64,000 bases of DNA from NCBI GenBank assembly GCA_002484335.1, contig DLJQ01000004.1:99828-163827 (forward strand), read 5' to 3'. This DNA comes from Flavobacteriales bacterium UBA7612. GTDB lineage: Bacteria > Bacteroidota > Bacteroidia > Flavobacteriales > Weeksellaceae. Every line of letters begins with the position of its first letter. The first letter of the stretch is position 1. A program made the position numbers and the translations under genes. This document shows positions 15,927 to 25,283 of this stretch, one piece after another. Under the pieces are notes generated by a model. That model was not told the origin of the DNA. It worked only from the letters and a program-made list of their open reading frames with translations, and made no database searches.

Positions 15927-16722
15927 TGAGGCTGCAAAGTATATCAATAATTTGTTACCAGATCAACCAGAATTTGTAATTGTTTTAGGTTCTGGTTTAG
16001 GAAAATTAGAAGATGAAGTAGAAAACAAACTTGTTATAAGTTATAAAGATATTCCAAACTTTCCACAAGTAACTGTAGAAGGGCACAAAGGTCATTTAGT
16101 ATACGGAACTATTTTAGGTAAAAAAGTTCTTATGATGGCTGGTCGTTTTCATTACTACGAAGGTTATTCTATGGAAGAAGTTACTTTCCCTATGAGAGTT
16201 TTTAACGGATTAGGAATCAAAAAAGTAATTTTATCTAATGCATCAGGAGGTGTAAATCCTAGCTTCAATGTAGGAGATATTATGTTGGTGAGAGATCATA
16301 TCAATATGATGCCAGAACATCCATTAAGAGGAAAAAATATTGACGAATTAGGACCTCGTTTTGTTGATATGTCAAAAGCGTATGACAAAGAAATGTTGAA
16401 CCAAGCTATTGATTTTGCTCAAGCGAATGATATATTAGTTCATCAAGGTGTTTATGTAAGTTTACAAGGACCAACATTCGAAACGCCATCAGAATATGGA
16501 TTAGTTCGTTTTATTGGTGGTGATGCAGTTGGTATGAGTACAGTACCAGAAGTTATTGTAGCAAGACACATGGATATGAGAGTATTTTGTTTATCAATTA
16601 TTACAGATTTAGGAGGACCAGAAATTTCTTTTGATGTTTCTCACGAAGATGTATTAAATGCTGCAAATAGCGCAATGCCTAATGTAATTAGAGTTGTAAA
16701 AAATGTTTTAGAAAATTGCTAA
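15910..16722 (+). CDS. Purine-nucleoside phosphorylase
   Basis: 270 aa. It cleaves purine nucleosides with phosphate to base plus (deoxy)ribose-1-phosphate in nucleoside salvage. Class I trimeric PNP motifs are clear: VLGSGLGKLEDEV (phosphate loop), MMAGRFHYYEGYS, LSNASGGVNPSFNVGD, and GPTFETPSEY with the base-pocket segment SIITDLGG near the C-terminus. The start at 15910 lies 17 nt inside lpxK. A terminator at 16746 ends the pair. Confidence 0.92.
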   Translation: MLDRINEAAKYINNLLPDQPEFVIVLGSGLGKLEDEVENKLVISYKDIPNFPQVTVEGHKGHLVYGTILGKKVLMMAGRFHYYEGYSMEEVTFPMRVFNGLGIKKVILSNASGGVNPSFNVGDIMLVRDHINMMPEHPLRGKNIDELGPRFVDMSKAYDKEMLNQAIDFAQANDILVHQGVYVSLQGPTFETPSEYGLVRFIGGDAVGMSTVPEVIVARHMDMRVFCLSIITDLGGPEISFDVSHEDVLNAANSAMPNVIRVVKNVLENC

Positions 16723-16745
16723 TTTTTTAAACTTCAATTCATATA

Positions 16746-16773
16746 AAAAGCCAACTATTTTTAGTTGGCTTTT
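16746..16773 (+). terminator. Terminator after the PNP gene
   Basis: AAAAGCCAACTA-TTTT-TAGTTGGCTTTT is a perfect 12-bp stem followed by a T-rich tail. Confidence 0.9.
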
Positions 16774-16812
16774 ATTTTTTACAAGAATTATATTTATTTT
16801 TTATTAATAGTT

Positions 16813-16921
16813 GGGCAATCCCTTCGGTCGCGCTATCCATTACAATCTTTTTTGATTAATTGCATCGTTAATTTGAAATTTAATCAATCAAAAAAGGATT
16901 TTCATTACTATCGCTATTGCA
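16813..16921 (+). repeat. Dispersed intergenic repeat, copy D (long-stem variant)
   Basis: Ends GGGCAATCCCTTCGG ... CGCTATTGCA match the family. The central hairpin is enlarged by about 30 bp: TTTTTTGATTAA ... TTAATCAATCAAAAAA pairs imperfectly around a ~20-nt loop. It lies 40 nt after a terminator. No gene is present in 16723-16970. Confidence 0.82.
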
Positions 16922-16970
16922 AATACCAAATACTTATTTTTATTAAATAGAATTTTATAAACACTTTGTT

Positions 16971-17915
16971 TTATTTCAATATAATTCGTTCTCCTTGTTT
17001 AGGGAAAATATAATTGATAGAATATGGATTATTGCTTAACAATTCATCTTTTATTTTTTGCTCATAATCTCCTTTAGGTTTTATATGAGTAACAATAATT
17101 GTAATTTTTTTTAGATTCTTTTCACCAACCAATTGAGCTAATTTTCCCATTTCTTCATTCATTAACTGAGGAGTTAAATGTCCAAATAAGAATTTTTCTG
17201 ATTGCGAGTTAGGAAATGAAACTTCAAGCATCAATGTTTTTAATTTCCCAGATTTTATTTTAGGAGCAACTTCAGTCCATATTTTGCTCAACTTATCCGA
17301 TTTTTCAACTCGATCAGCTCCTGTATCACCAAAGTAAAGAACAGCATTTTTATTGTTCTCAATTAGTATAGCTGAACTTTTTAGAGGATTAACATGGCTT
17401 AATTCGTAAACTGTTCCAGTTAAATTTGTATTTTGTATAGGAAAAGTTTCTGCTATTTTTGCATAGTTATATTGGTATTTATTCAAGATAGGACTTTCAC
17501 CTTCATTACCAAAATTTGCCCAAGCAGTATTTGTAAAGTATTTATTTTTTAATACATCGATTGTTTCTGTTATTGCATAAATTGGTTTCTGAGAATCCTC
17601 TGGAGAATTGATTACCATTCCAGCCAAATGATCCATATGACCATGAGAAATAAAATATCCTTTAATATTTTCTTTCAAAACATTTTCTAATGTTTTATCC
17701 TTGAATGTACCTTTTTCAATAGCTTTGTTTATTCCACTATAAATTGTTCCAGCATCTAATGCTAAGTAATTGTTTGTATTTTCTTCGGCGATAAGGTATG
17801 AAGAAAGGTTACTTTCATTACTTCCTCCATAAACGCCCAATGGAATAATTTCTAAATTCTGAGCAAAAGAGGCTATAGAAAGCCCAAAACATATATTGAA
17901 TAAGTATTTTTTCAT
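16971..17915 (-). CDS. Exported class II 3',5'-cyclic-nucleotide phosphodiesterase (metallo-beta-lactamase fold)
   Basis: 314 aa. The signal peptide (FGLSIASFAQN) directs it to the periplasm. The metal-binding motif HGHMDHLAG (~residue 92) is the MBL-fold signature. ISHG, YFGDTGADRV and a late VTHIKP fit the class II cyclic-nucleotide phosphodiesterase family (yeast PDE1, bacterial CpdP). It would hydrolyse cAMP or related cyclic nucleotides outside the cytoplasm, perhaps for scavenging. The gene is monocistronic, convergent with the PNP gene and divergent from the S9 peptidase. Confidence 0.85.
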   Translation of the reverse strand: MKKYLFNICFGLSIASFAQNLEIIPLGVYGGSNESNLSSYLIAEENTNNYLALDAGTIYSGINKAIEKGTFKDKTLENVLKENIKGYFISHGHMDHLAGMVINSPEDSQKPIYAITETIDVLKNKYFTNTAWANFGNEGESPILNKYQYNYAKIAETFPIQNTNLTGTVYELSHVNPLKSSAILIENNKNAVLYFGDTGADRVEKSDKLSKIWTEVAPKIKSGKLKTLMLEVSFPNSQSEKFLFGHLTPQLMNEEMGKLAQLVGEKNLKKITIIVTHIKPKGDYEQKIKDELLSNNPYSINYIFPKQGERIILK

Positions 17916-18034
17916 GTGTATAAATTTTTACAAAAATACAATTGATTTACTTTTTTAAGGACAATTATGTTACTTCTTTCTAAAATCTTTATTAATTTCA
18001 CGAAGATATAATTAACACATAGAGATCACTTCGG

Positions 18035-20902
18035 ATGAATTTAAATTTAACAAGAAAGAAAAAATTAAAAAATTACGCTCTACAATTACTTACAAACAAA
18101 GCAACTTACGCACTTGCGCTTGCCATGTTTTCTACAAATGTTGAAGCTCAAAAAAAACCTTTAGATTTAACTGTTTTTGATGAATGGCAAGCAATTGGGA
18201 TGAAAGAATTGTCTAATAATGGCAATTGGGTTGCTTACCAAGTTGATGCACAGGAAAGTGATAATTCATTAAATTTTTATGGATTAAAAACAGATAAAAA
18301 TTTTAATTTCCACCGAGGAGAGCAAGGAACATTTACTTCGGATTCTAAATTTGCTATTTTCAAAATTAGACCATTCTACAAAGATTTAAAATTAGTTAGA
18401 ATTAAAAAGAAGAAAGAGAATGAAATTGCAAAAGATTCTATTGGTATTTTAAATCTTACAACAAATAAAGTTGAAAAATTACCAAATATTAAGTCATTCA
18501 AAGTACCTAAAAAGGGAGGCTCTTTTTTAGCTTATTTACTAGAAAAAGAAGAAGTTAAAAAAGATAAATCTGATACAACTAAAATAGCACAAAAATCTTC
18601 ATCTAAAGGGAAAAAAGATAAAAAAGATAAACCTTTGGAATTGGTTTTAAGAAATTTGATTTCTGGTCAAAAAAAATCATTTAAAAATGTAATGAATTAT
18701 GAGTTTAGTGAAAATGGGAAACAATTAATTTTCTCAACTAAACCAGAGAAAAAAGATTCATTAGATAAGACTAAATATGGTGTTTTTATAGTTAATACAT
18801 CCAATTTTATTCAAAAACAATTAGTTGATACGATAGGAGAGTTCAAACAATTTGCATTTGATGATTCTGCGAATAAATTAGCTTTTGTAGGTTCTACAGA
18901 TGACGAGAAAAAGGAAAATAAAAATTATTTTTTATATTATTCAGCAATCCCGTCTCAACAAGATGTGAAAAAAACTGATCTTGTAGGATTGAGAAAAGAT
19001 TGGTTTGTATCTGAAAATGAACAACCGAAATTTAGTAAAAATGAAAATTTCTTATTTTTTGGAACGGCTCCAAAACTTGCAGAAAAAGATACTACATTGA
19101 TTGCAGATGATCATGCTAAGGTTGATATCTGGACTTATAAAGATGATTTTATTCAACCTCAGCAATTGAAGAATGTTGAGAGAGAAAACAAAAGATCTTA
19201 TTTAGCTGTTTTGGATTTAAAATCTCAAAAATTTACTCAGTTAGCAAATTTTGATATGAATGTTGTGAAAATTCTTAATGAGGGTGATTCTGATTATGCT
19301 TTAGGAATTTCTGATAATTTATATAGACTTTCTTCTACATGGGACGCAACAAGAAGAAAAGATTATTACATTATTAATATAAAAACAGGAGAAAGACAAC
19401 TTTTAGTTAAAGGACTTGCTGGCGATGTAGAAACTTCACCTAATGGTAAATATATTGTTTATTTTAACGAAGAAACTGCTTTGTGGTCAAGCTATAATAT
19501 ATTGACTAAAGAAACCAAAGTTTTAAATAAAAAGTTGAAAGTCAAATTTTATGATGAAGAAAATGATTCTCCAACATTAGCTTCAGCTTATGGAATTGCT
19601 TATTTTACTGATAACGATAATACTGTTTTAATCAAAGATCGCTACGATATTTGGGAGTTTGATTTAGAAGGAAACAACAAACCTGAAAATGTAACAAATG
19701 GTTTTGGTAGAAAAAACAAAATAACATTTAGTCTTAAACAACAGAATGAAGATATAAAAACATTGAACAGAGAAATTCCAATTTTCTTGGGAGCATTTAA
19801 TAACCAAAATAAACAATCAGGAATTTATAAAACAATTATAGCAAAGTCTAAAAATCCTGAATATGTTATAATGTCTGATACTTGGGGAACTCAGAATTCA
19901 GCAAAAGCATTAAATGCAGATGAATATATCTATACAAAAGAATCTTTTCAAAATTCACCTGATGTTTATGTAACAACTAATTTTGTAGATGAGAAGAAGA
20001 TTTCATCAATCAATCCACAACAAAAAGAGTATTCTTGGGGAAAAGGAGAATTAGTAAATTGGAAAACTTATTCTGGAAAAGATGCGACAGGAGTTGTATA
20101 TAAACCAGAAAATTTTGATCCAAATAAAAAGTACCCAGTTATTGTTTATTTTTATGAAAAATTATCCGATAATTTAAATCGTTATCAAGCTCCAGCACCA
20201 ACACCATCTCGTATTAATCATACATTTTTTGTAAGTAATGATTATATCGTTTTTACTCCAGATATTTCTTATACAATTGGTCATCCAGGTAAATCTGCTG
20301 AAGATTATATTAACTCAGGAGTAGATGCTTTGAAGAAAAATTCTTGGATTAATGGTAAAAAAATTGCAATACAAGGACAAAGTTGGGGAGGATATCAAGT
20401 AGCACATTTAATTACTGCAACAAATATGTATGCTGCAGCATGGACAGGAGCTCCTGTTGTTAATATGACTTCGGCTTATGGTGGTATTCGTTGGGGAACA
20501 GGAATGAGTAGACAATTCCAATACGAACAAACACAAAGTAGAATAGGAAAAACATTATGGGATGCTCCAGAATTATACATCGAAAATTCACCATTGTTCA
20601 ATATGCCAAAGGTCGAAACACCAGTTGTTATAATGCATAATGATGAAGACGGAGCTGTTCCTTGGTATCAAGGAATTGAAATGTTTATGGCATTGAGACG
20701 TTTAGGTAAACCAGCTTGGTTATTAAATTATAATGGAGATGATCATAATTTGAAAAACAGAGCAAATAAAAATGATATACAAAGACGTCAACAACAATTT
20801 TTTGATCATTTTTTAAAGGATAAACCTGCTCCTAAATGGATGAAAGAAGGTGTTCCTGCAACAATGAAAGGAATTGATTGGGGATTTGATTTAGAAAAAT
20901 AA
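18035..20902 (+). CDS. S9-family prolyl oligopeptidase-like serine peptidase
   Basis: 955 aa with a long signal sequence ending near NVEAQKK, so it is envelope-located or secreted. Residues ~50-650 look like a beta-propeller, interrupted by a lysine-rich low-complexity stretch near 180-200. The C-terminal alpha/beta-hydrolase has the nucleophile motif GQSWGGYQ (Ser ~783), the Asp region HNDEDGAVPWYQG and the His region GDDHNL. It probably degrades oligopeptides in the periplasm to feed amino-acid uptake. A small hydrolase gene follows 12 nt later in the same operon. Confidence 0.9.
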   Translation: MNLNLTRKKKLKNYALQLLTNKATYALALAMFSTNVEAQKKPLDLTVFDEWQAIGMKELSNNGNWVAYQVDAQESDNSLNFYGLKTDKNFNFHRGEQGTFTSDSKFAIFKIRPFYKDLKLVRIKKKKENEIAKDSIGILNLTTNKVEKLPNIKSFKVPKKGGSFLAYLLEKEEVKKDKSDTTKIAQKSSSKGKKDKKDKPLELVLRNLISGQKKSFKNVMNYEFSENGKQLIFSTKPEKKDSLDKTKYGVFIVNTSNFIQKQLVDTIGEFKQFAFDDSANKLAFVGSTDDEKKENKNYFLYYSAIPSQQDVKKTDLVGLRKDWFVSENEQPKFSKNENFLFFGTAPKLAEKDTTLIADDHAKVDIWTYKDDFIQPQQLKNVERENKRSYLAVLDLKSQKFTQLANFDMNVVKILNEGDSDYALGISDNLYRLSSTWDATRRKDYYIINIKTGERQLLVKGLAGDVETSPNGKYIVYFNEETALWSSYNILTKETKVLNKKLKVKFYDEENDSPTLASAYGIAYFTDNDNTVLIKDRYDIWEFDLEGNNKPENVTNGFGRKNKITFSLKQQNEDIKTLNREIPIFLGAFNNQNKQSGIYKTIIAKSKNPEYVIMSDTWGTQNSAKALNADEYIYTKESFQNSPDVYVTTNFVDEKKISSINPQQKEYSWGKGELVNWKTYSGKDATGVVYKPENFDPNKKYPVIVYFYEKLSDNLNRYQAPAPTPSRINHTFFVSNDYIVFTPDISYTIGHPGKSAEDYINSGVDALKKNSWINGKKIAIQGQSWGGYQVAHLITATNMYAAAWTGAPVVNMTSAYGGIRWGTGMSRQFQYEQTQSRIGKTLWDAPELYIENSPLFNMPKVETPVVIMHNDEDGAVPWYQGIEMFMALRRLGKPAWLLNYNGDDHNLKNRANKNDIQRRQQQFFDHFLKDKPAPKWMKEGVPATMKGIDWGFDLEK

Positions 20903-20914
20903 AAATTTTTAATT

Positions 20915-21445
20915 ATGGATTTGGATAATCGGCAAATAGTTTACATTCATGGTCTTTATAGCTCAAAGAATTCTAAAAAATTTAGAGCAATAACCAAAAA
21001 TTTTCCTACAGCAATTTGTGTTGAATGGAAAGTTGAAGATAATATATTTGAGATTATCCAAAATTCATATAATTTATTAAAAGGTGAGATAAAAAATCTT
21101 GTTTTAATAGGAAGTTCTACTGGTGGAAATTTTGCATGGCAATTACAAAAAAAACTATTGGAAAACGGAAAATCAAGCCAACTTATTCTATTGAATCCTT
21201 TAATAGATATTACTTTCAAATTCTTAGATGATTTTCCATCTCAATTAAACTCATATTTAGTCCCTATGAATATTTTTGTAAATACAAAAGTGTTTTTGGG
21301 AATGAAAGATAAGGTTTTAGATGCCTATAAATTAAAAAAGTTCTTTGAAATTCAACAGAAATCTTTTATAAATCAAATAGATATTATAGAGGTTGAAGAT
21401 AATCATCGATTTGATAATTTTGAATCTTTACTATTATTGATATAG
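20915..21445 (+). CDS. YqiA/UPF0227-like alpha/beta hydrolase
   Basis: 176 aa. The start VYIHGLYSSKNSKKF is the oxyanion-hole HG region, LIGSSTGGNFAW holds the nucleophile elbow (GSSTGG), and the C-terminal DNHRFDNFE supplies the likely catalytic His. Length and layout fit the YqiA/YcfP esterase group. No signal peptide, so cytoplasmic. It is co-transcribed with the upstream peptidase (12-nt gap). The substrate is unknown. Confidence 0.75.
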   Translation: MDLDNRQIVYIHGLYSSKNSKKFRAITKNFPTAICVEWKVEDNIFEIIQNSYNLLKGEIKNLVLIGSSTGGNFAWQLQKKLLENGKSSQLILLNPLIDITFKFLDDFPSQLNSYLVPMNIFVNTKVFLGMKDKVLDAYKLKKFFEIQQKSFINQIDIIEVEDNHRFDNFESLLLLI

Positions 21446-21513
21446 TTTTTCAAATTCAATAATTATTTTTTTTCAAAGAAATACACGAAATTTGTAATCT
21501 TATTCATAAGATT

Positions 21514-23280
21514 ATGACAAAACCACAAAGAATATTTGATTTACCTAGTTTTCAAGAAAAAAATACTCCAGGGATAAATATATTTAATTTTAAGGAGAAT
21601 AATAAATGGATAGGTATTTCTACAACAGATTTCATACAACGGGTAAATAATATTTCTAAAGGTTTAATTGCTTATGGTATTAAACCAAATGATAAAGTAG
21701 CTTTAATCAGTGAAAATAGATTAGAATGGAATCTAATTGATTTTGCAATACAGCAAGTAGGTGCTGTAGTTGTAGCTATTTATCCTAATATTTCTGATAA
21801 CGATTATGAATTTATTCTTAATGATGCTGAGGTAAAACTTTGTTTTGTTAGTAATGATTTTCTTTATCAACGTTTATTAGGAATTAATAATAAATTGAAT
21901 ACCGTAGAGAAGGTTTATACGTTTAATACATATTCTCATATTCCGAATTGGGTAGAATTAATCTCTAAAGGTTTAGATATTTCTGATGAAATTCTACAAC
22001 AAATTAAAGATAATGTAAAAACAACAGATCTTGCAACTTTAATTTATACTTCAGGAACAACAGGAAATCCAAAAGGAGTAATGCTTACACACGAGAATAT
22101 GTTAGCAGATGTATTTAGTTCAGAATATTCTTTTCCTGTTCAGGCAAGAGATAGAGCATTGTCCTTTCTACCTGCTTGTCATGCTTACGAAAGAGTTTTT
22201 CATTATGTATATATCTTGATGGGATTACCTATTTATTTTGCACAATCTATGGATACTATAGGTATGGATATGAAGGAAATAAAACCTCAAATATTTTCTG
22301 CTGTTCCTCGTGTTTTAGAAAAAGTATATGATAGAATAATGTCTAAGGGGGATGAACTAAAAGGTATAAAAAGAAAATTATTTTATTGGGCAATTTCTTT
22401 AGGTGAAAATTATGATTTAGATCAAACAAAATTATCTACTTGGTATAAAATACAATTATCTATTGCTAGAAAGTTAATTTTTTCGAAGTGGAAAGATGCG
22501 ATGGGAGGACAGGTAAAAGGAATTGCTTCTGGTAGTGCAACTTTACAAAAACGATTGTTAAAATTGTATTTAGCCGCTGGAATTCCAATTTATGAAGGAT
22601 ATGGATTAACTGAAGCTGGACCATGTATTTCTGTGAATTGTATTAAAAGAGGAATGAATATCGGTTCTGTAGGCATCCCATTAGTTGGTATTGAAGTTAA
22701 ATTAGCCGAGGATGGAGAGATTTTAGCTAAAGGAAAAAACATAATGAAAGGTTATTATAAAAATCCCGAAGCAACTGCAGAAGTTCTTAAAGATGGTTGG
22801 TTACATACAGGCGATATTGGAGAATGGGTTGATAATAAATTTCTTAAAATTATTGATCGCAAAAAAGAAATGTTTAAAACATCAGGAGGTAAATATATTG
22901 TTCCTCAGCAAATTGAAAAAACAATTTCAGAATCTGATTTAATTGAACAAATCATGGTTGTTGGTGAAGGTAGAAAATTCCCTTCGGCACTAATAATTCC
23001 TTCTTATGATAATTGCTTAGATTGGGCAAAAAATAATGAATCTTCAATAGTAAATTTACCAAAAGAAGAATTTTTAATTCATCCTAAGGTAAAAGATTTA
23101 ATTGAAATTGAATTGAATAGATTGAACGTAAATTTCGGGAATTGGGAAAAAATAAAGAAATTTGCAATTCTACCAAATGAATTTACAATAGAAACAGGAG
23201 AATTAACTCCAACTCTTAAAATGAAAAGGAAAATCATTTTAGAAAAATATAAACAACAAATCGAAGATATTTATAATTAA
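21514..23280 (+). CDS. Long-chain acyl-CoA synthetase (AMP-forming), first of three
   Basis: 588 aa. The adenylate-forming motifs are intact: YTSGTTGNPKGVMLTHEN (P-loop), YEGYGLTEAGP (A5), WLHTGDIGEW (A7) and IIDRKKEMFKTSGGKYI (A8/A10 region). The FAA1-like layout, with LPACHAYERVFHY and a long central insertion, points to long-chain fatty acids. It activates fatty acid with ATP and CoA for beta-oxidation or lipid synthesis. It is followed by a close paralogue and a third, shorter acyl-CoA synthetase. A hairpin at 23288 separates it from the next gene. Confidence 0.9.
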   Translation: MTKPQRIFDLPSFQEKNTPGINIFNFKENNKWIGISTTDFIQRVNNISKGLIAYGIKPNDKVALISENRLEWNLIDFAIQQVGAVVVAIYPNISDNDYEFILNDAEVKLCFVSNDFLYQRLLGINNKLNTVEKVYTFNTYSHIPNWVELISKGLDISDEILQQIKDNVKTTDLATLIYTSGTTGNPKGVMLTHENMLADVFSSEYSFPVQARDRALSFLPACHAYERVFHYVYILMGLPIYFAQSMDTIGMDMKEIKPQIFSAVPRVLEKVYDRIMSKGDELKGIKRKLFYWAISLGENYDLDQTKLSTWYKIQLSIARKLIFSKWKDAMGGQVKGIASGSATLQKRLLKLYLAAGIPIYEGYGLTEAGPCISVNCIKRGMNIGSVGIPLVGIEVKLAEDGEILAKGKNIMKGYYKNPEATAEVLKDGWLHTGDIGEWVDNKFLKIIDRKKEMFKTSGGKYIVPQQIEKTISESDLIEQIMVVGEGRKFPSALIIPSYDNCLDWAKNNESSIVNLPKEEFLIHPKVKDLIEIELNRLNVNFGNWEKIKKFAILPNEFTIETGELTPTLKMKRKIILEKYKQQIEDIYN

Positions 23281-23287
23281 TTGTAAT

Positions 23288-23311
23288 CCCTCATTTTTTA
23301 ATAAATGAGGG
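23288..23311 (+). terminator. Hairpin between the first two acyl-CoA synthetase genes
   Basis: CCCTCATTT-TTTAAT-AAATGAGGG is a perfect 9-bp stem. The tail (AATTATATTATT) is AT-rich but not a clean T run, so termination may be partial. Confidence 0.55.
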
Positions 23312-23378
23312 AATTATATTATTATTACAATTTTTAAAATAACTTTTAGTTATCTACCATAAATCATATAAATTAATA

Positions 23379-25151
23379 ATGCATCCTAATAGTTCACTTC
23401 GACTTTTTGATTTAGCAAAAAGACAATTAGAAATTTATCCAGATTTACCAATGTTTGTTTCAAAAACTAATGGTGAATGGCAAGGAATTACAACCAAAGT
23501 TTTTTTAGATCATGTCAATGAAATATCTAAAGGATTAATAGCTTGTGGAGTAAAAGCTGGAGATAAAGTCGCATTAATTTCAGAAAATCGTGTTGAATGG
23601 AATATGATCGATTTTGCTGTACAGCAAATAGGAGGTGTAATGGTAGCCATCTATCCTAATATTTCAGATAACGATTATCAATATATTTTTAATGATGCAT
23701 CTATAAAATTATGTTTTGTAAGTAATATAGATTTATATACCCGTTTGGATGCCTTAAGAGATAAGCTTCCAACATTAGAATATTTATTTTCTATTAACAA
23801 GTATGATAATGTTCAAAATTGGCAAATTTTAATTGATAGAGGACAGTCTATATCTCAAACAAAAATCGATGAGTGTTCAGCTAAAGTGACTAACGAAGAT
23901 TTAGCGATGCTTATCTATACTTCAGGAACAACAGGAAATCCAAAAGGAGTTATGTTGACTCATAAAAATGTGATAAGTGATGTTGTTGCTTGTGAATATT
24001 CTACGCCATTAGAACCTTATCACAGAGCATTAACTTTTTTACCAGCTTGTCATGCCTACGAAAGAACATTACAGTATTTGTATATTTATATGGGACTTTC
24101 TATATATTTTGCAGAATCTACAGATAAAATAGGCGAGAATTTAAAAGAGATTAAGCCTCATATTATGACGGCTGTTCCTCGAGTGATTGAGAAAGTGTAC
24201 GAGAAAATTATGGAAAAAGGTTCTCATTTATCAGGATTTAAAAATAAACTTTTTCATTGGGCTGTAAGAATAGGCGAGCAATATGATTTGGATGAAAATA
24301 AATTATCATTCATTTATAAATTAAAATTAGCCGTTGCTCGTAAATTAATTCTACAGCGTTGGTATGAAGGTTTAGGAGGAGAATTAATAGCAATTGTAAC
24401 AGGTAGTGCAGGAATTCAAGAGAAAATAGTTAGAACTTTTTTAGCTGCCGAAATACCAATTTACGAAGGTTATGGATTAACAGAAGCTTCACCAGTTGTT
24501 GCAGTTAATTGTTTCAAAAGAGGTAAGAAAATAGGAACAGTTGGGCCACCACTGAATGGAGTTGAGGTAAAACTTGCAGATGATGGAGAAATATTAGTTC
24601 ATGGTGATATTGTAATGAAAGGATATTATAATAATCCAGAAGCAACAGCTGAGGTTTTAAAAAATGGTTGGTTATATACTGGTGATATTGGAGAATGGAT
24701 TGATGGTAAGTATTTAAAAATTATCGATCGTAAAAAAGAAATGTTTAAAACTTCTGGTGGTAAATATGTTGTTCCTCAGCAAATAGAAAATAAAATGATG
24801 GAATCCCCATTTATTTCTCAATTCATAGTTGTTGGTGAAGGTGAAAAATTTCCAGGTGCATTTGTAGTTCCAAATTATCAGAATTTACTAAAATGGTCAA
24901 AAGATAATAATAAAGGAATTGATGGGTTATCATTTGAAGAATTTCAAAAAAACAATTTAGTGAAAGAAAAAATTGAAGATGAAATTAATAGAATAAATAT
25001 AAATTTTGGACATTGGGAGCAAATTAAAAAAATTGCAATTATTCCTACAGAATTATCAATAGAATCAGGAGAATTAACTCCAACACTGAAATATAAACGC
25101 AAAGTTATTTTAGAAAAATATAAAAAACAATATCAAGAAATTTACGGATAA
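23379..25151 (+). CDS. Long-chain acyl-CoA synthetase (AMP-forming), second of three
   Basis: 590 aa, a clear paralogue of the upstream gene. It shares YTSGTTGNPKGVMLTH, FLPACHAYERTLQYLYI, YEGYGLTEASPVVAVN, WLYTGDIGEW and DRKKEMFKTSGGKYVVPQQ, and both end in long helical tails. The two presumably arose by tandem duplication and may differ in chain-length preference or expression. No signal peptide. The terminal region ESGELTPTLKYKRKVILEKYK is the A10 lysine-containing segment expected for activity. Confidence 0.9.
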   Translation: MHPNSSLRLFDLAKRQLEIYPDLPMFVSKTNGEWQGITTKVFLDHVNEISKGLIACGVKAGDKVALISENRVEWNMIDFAVQQIGGVMVAIYPNISDNDYQYIFNDASIKLCFVSNIDLYTRLDALRDKLPTLEYLFSINKYDNVQNWQILIDRGQSISQTKIDECSAKVTNEDLAMLIYTSGTTGNPKGVMLTHKNVISDVVACEYSTPLEPYHRALTFLPACHAYERTLQYLYIYMGLSIYFAESTDKIGENLKEIKPHIMTAVPRVIEKVYEKIMEKGSHLSGFKNKLFHWAVRIGEQYDLDENKLSFIYKLKLAVARKLILQRWYEGLGGELIAIVTGSAGIQEKIVRTFLAAEIPIYEGYGLTEASPVVAVNCFKRGKKIGTVGPPLNGVEVKLADDGEILVHGDIVMKGYYNNPEATAEVLKNGWLYTGDIGEWIDGKYLKIIDRKKEMFKTSGGKYVVPQQIENKMMESPFISQFIVVGEGEKFPGAFVVPNYQNLLKWSKDNNKGIDGLSFEEFQKNNLVKEKIEDEINRININFGHWEQIKKIAIIPTELSIESGELTPTLKYKRKVILEKYKKQYQEIYG

Positions 25152-25249
25152 TATTATCATATTTATAGCTTATTGTTGTAAAATAATAAATCTATTCTGT
25201 TCTTATTAAAATAATCAACATTTATATAAATAAATTGTAAAATCATTTA

Positions 25250-25257
25250 TAAGTTTG
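25250..25257 (+). promoter_or_regulatory. TAnnTTTG promoter box before the third acyl-CoA synthetase
   Basis: TAAGTTTG at 26 nt before the start codon fits the -7 consensus, suggesting separate transcription of the third ligase. Confidence 0.45.
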
Positions 25258-25283
25258 ACGTTATAATATAATAATTACTTAGA

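Noticed and set aside
16765..16950. 61-aa plus-strand open frame across the dispersed repeat
   Set aside because: It lies over a terminator tail and repeat copy D, has no recognisable domain, and the repeat is non-coding elsewhere.
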